Part shown: piece after piece, positions 63,362 to 64,000 of the stretch
Layout: each line of letters starts with the position of its first letter
Numbering within the stretch: the first letter of the stretch is position 1
Assembly (NCBI GenBank): GCA_039000515.1
Contig: JBCFYV010011135.1
Coordinates: 31,649,876 to 31,713,875, forward strand
Length of the DNA stretch: 64,000 nt
Source of the DNA: Timema cristinae
Taxonomy: Eukaryota > Arthropoda > Insecta > Phasmatodea > Timematidae
Direction: 5' to 3'
Notes under the pieces: generated by a model
The model's database searches: none
Told to the model about the DNA's origin: nothing
Seen by the model: the letters and a program-made list of their open reading frames with translations, nothing else
Program-made: the position numbers and the translations under genes

Positions 63362-63786
63362 ATACAATTTTAACAAGTGTATAGATAATTTATTTCAAAT
63401 TTTTACAGTTAACGAGTTATAAGGAGTAAAACTTATTTTATGATTTTTCTGTACCATTGTTAAGGTAAAGCAATTAATGTATGGGTCTGAAATTTAGTAT
63501 AACTAAACATTCATATGAGGTCTACACAATGACATATTTATATTATTAATTATTATAATAACTATAATGATATTAATATTTCATTTAAATATTTGTATTA
63601 TTAATAAGATGAATATTTCACTATGTACACCTCATATAAATGTTTAGTTATTCTAAATTTCAGACCCATACATTAATTACTTTACCTTAACAATAGTATG
63701 TAGAAATCATAAAATATCAAGTTTGACCCTTGTAGTTTGTAAACTGTAAAGATTTAAAATAAACTATACATTTGTTAAAATTGTAC
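63362..63786. mobile_element. Foldback element F3, ~425 bp
   Basis: Arms of about 180 bp: TTAAGGTAAAGCAATTAATG, TATGGGTCTGAAATTTAG and ACTAAACATTCATATGAGG, with complements on the right (63615-63786). They surround an AT-rich centre. Similarity decays gradually towards both ends. No relation to F1/F2 seen. Confidence 0.75.
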
Positions 63787-63924
63787 GATTAAAGATGGCC
63801 GAATAACCTTAATGATGGTTTAAATTATGAGGGATAGCCAGCACACTTACCTTGGTGATACTGGAGTAGAAATTGTTTAGATATAACATTAAAAAACACA
63901 CCAACACATTTTTAAGGACAAGCT

Positions 63925-64000
63925 TTCACTGTCACAGAGAGCTTCATCAGGTCAAGAGAGTAGACTGATGCTCTTGACCTGATGAAGGTGTCTGTGACAG
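63925..64000. repeat. Inverted repeat at the window end
   Basis: CTGTCACAGAGAGCTTCATC / AGGTCAAGAG pairs with CTCTTGACCTGATGAAGGTG / TCTGTGACAG around a 14-bp loop. It may be the end of a larger element beyond the window. Confidence 0.6.

Noticed and set aside
1..64000. WRKY transcription factor label for the array genes
   Set aside because: The Cys/His units resemble repeats that databases often tag WRKY19-like, but no WRKYGQK-type domain is present, so the name would mislead.

Overview
This is a eukaryotic nuclear DNA window, most likely from an arthropod (probably an insect). The evidence is AT-rich sequence, spliceosomal introns with GT..AG borders, polypyrimidine acceptors, many tRNA-derived SINEs with (TAA)n tails, hAT, mariner-type and LINE debris, one solo LTR and several minisatellites. 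The species cannot be fixed from the sequence alone. There are no operons, Shine-Dalgarno sites or CRISPR arrays.

The only protein-coding theme is a head-to-tail, plus-strand cluster of paralogues. I call them A (1-678, last exon only), B (6274-13537), C (25293-34991), E (44082-44675, last exon only) and D (52741-62865). They encode tandem C-x4-C-x9-C-x2-H-G-G units. B and C each resolve into the same four-exon, all-phase-0 model: three short exons for an acidic N-terminus carrying IKxE tetrapeptides, then one large exon holding the whole Cys/His array (10 units in B, 15 in C). B predicts 418 aa and C 571 aa. A and D carry frameshifts and look like pseudogenes. E has an intact 6-unit exon with no recognisable upstream exons and a decayed seventh unit after its stop.

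Layout: 0-0.7 kb, end of A. 0.7-6 kb, repeats. 6.2-13.5 kb, gene B. 13.7-24.3 kb, a hAT transposase relic, a solo LTR, SINEs, a LINE RT fragment and TIR elements. 24.3-35 kb, gene C with its duplicated promoter-side block and a 28-bp minisatellite. 35-44 kb, MITEs, three kinds of tandem repeat and palindromic elements with tRNA-like ends. 44-47.5 kb, exon E, a hAT element and a decayed array fragment. 47.9-52.5 kb, nested SINEs and minus-strand LINE remnants. 52.7-63 kb, the decayed gene D, whose introns hold 15-bp and 68-bp arrays and whose last exon is cut by a foldback element. 63.3-64 kb, two more inverted-repeat structures.

The arrays probably make nuclear, nucleic-acid- or protein-binding repeat proteins, but this is inference. 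Similar Cys/His repeats are, to my recollection, often labelled 'WRKY19-like' in databases although they contain no WRKY domain. SINE family names S1-S4 and other element names used below are my own labels.
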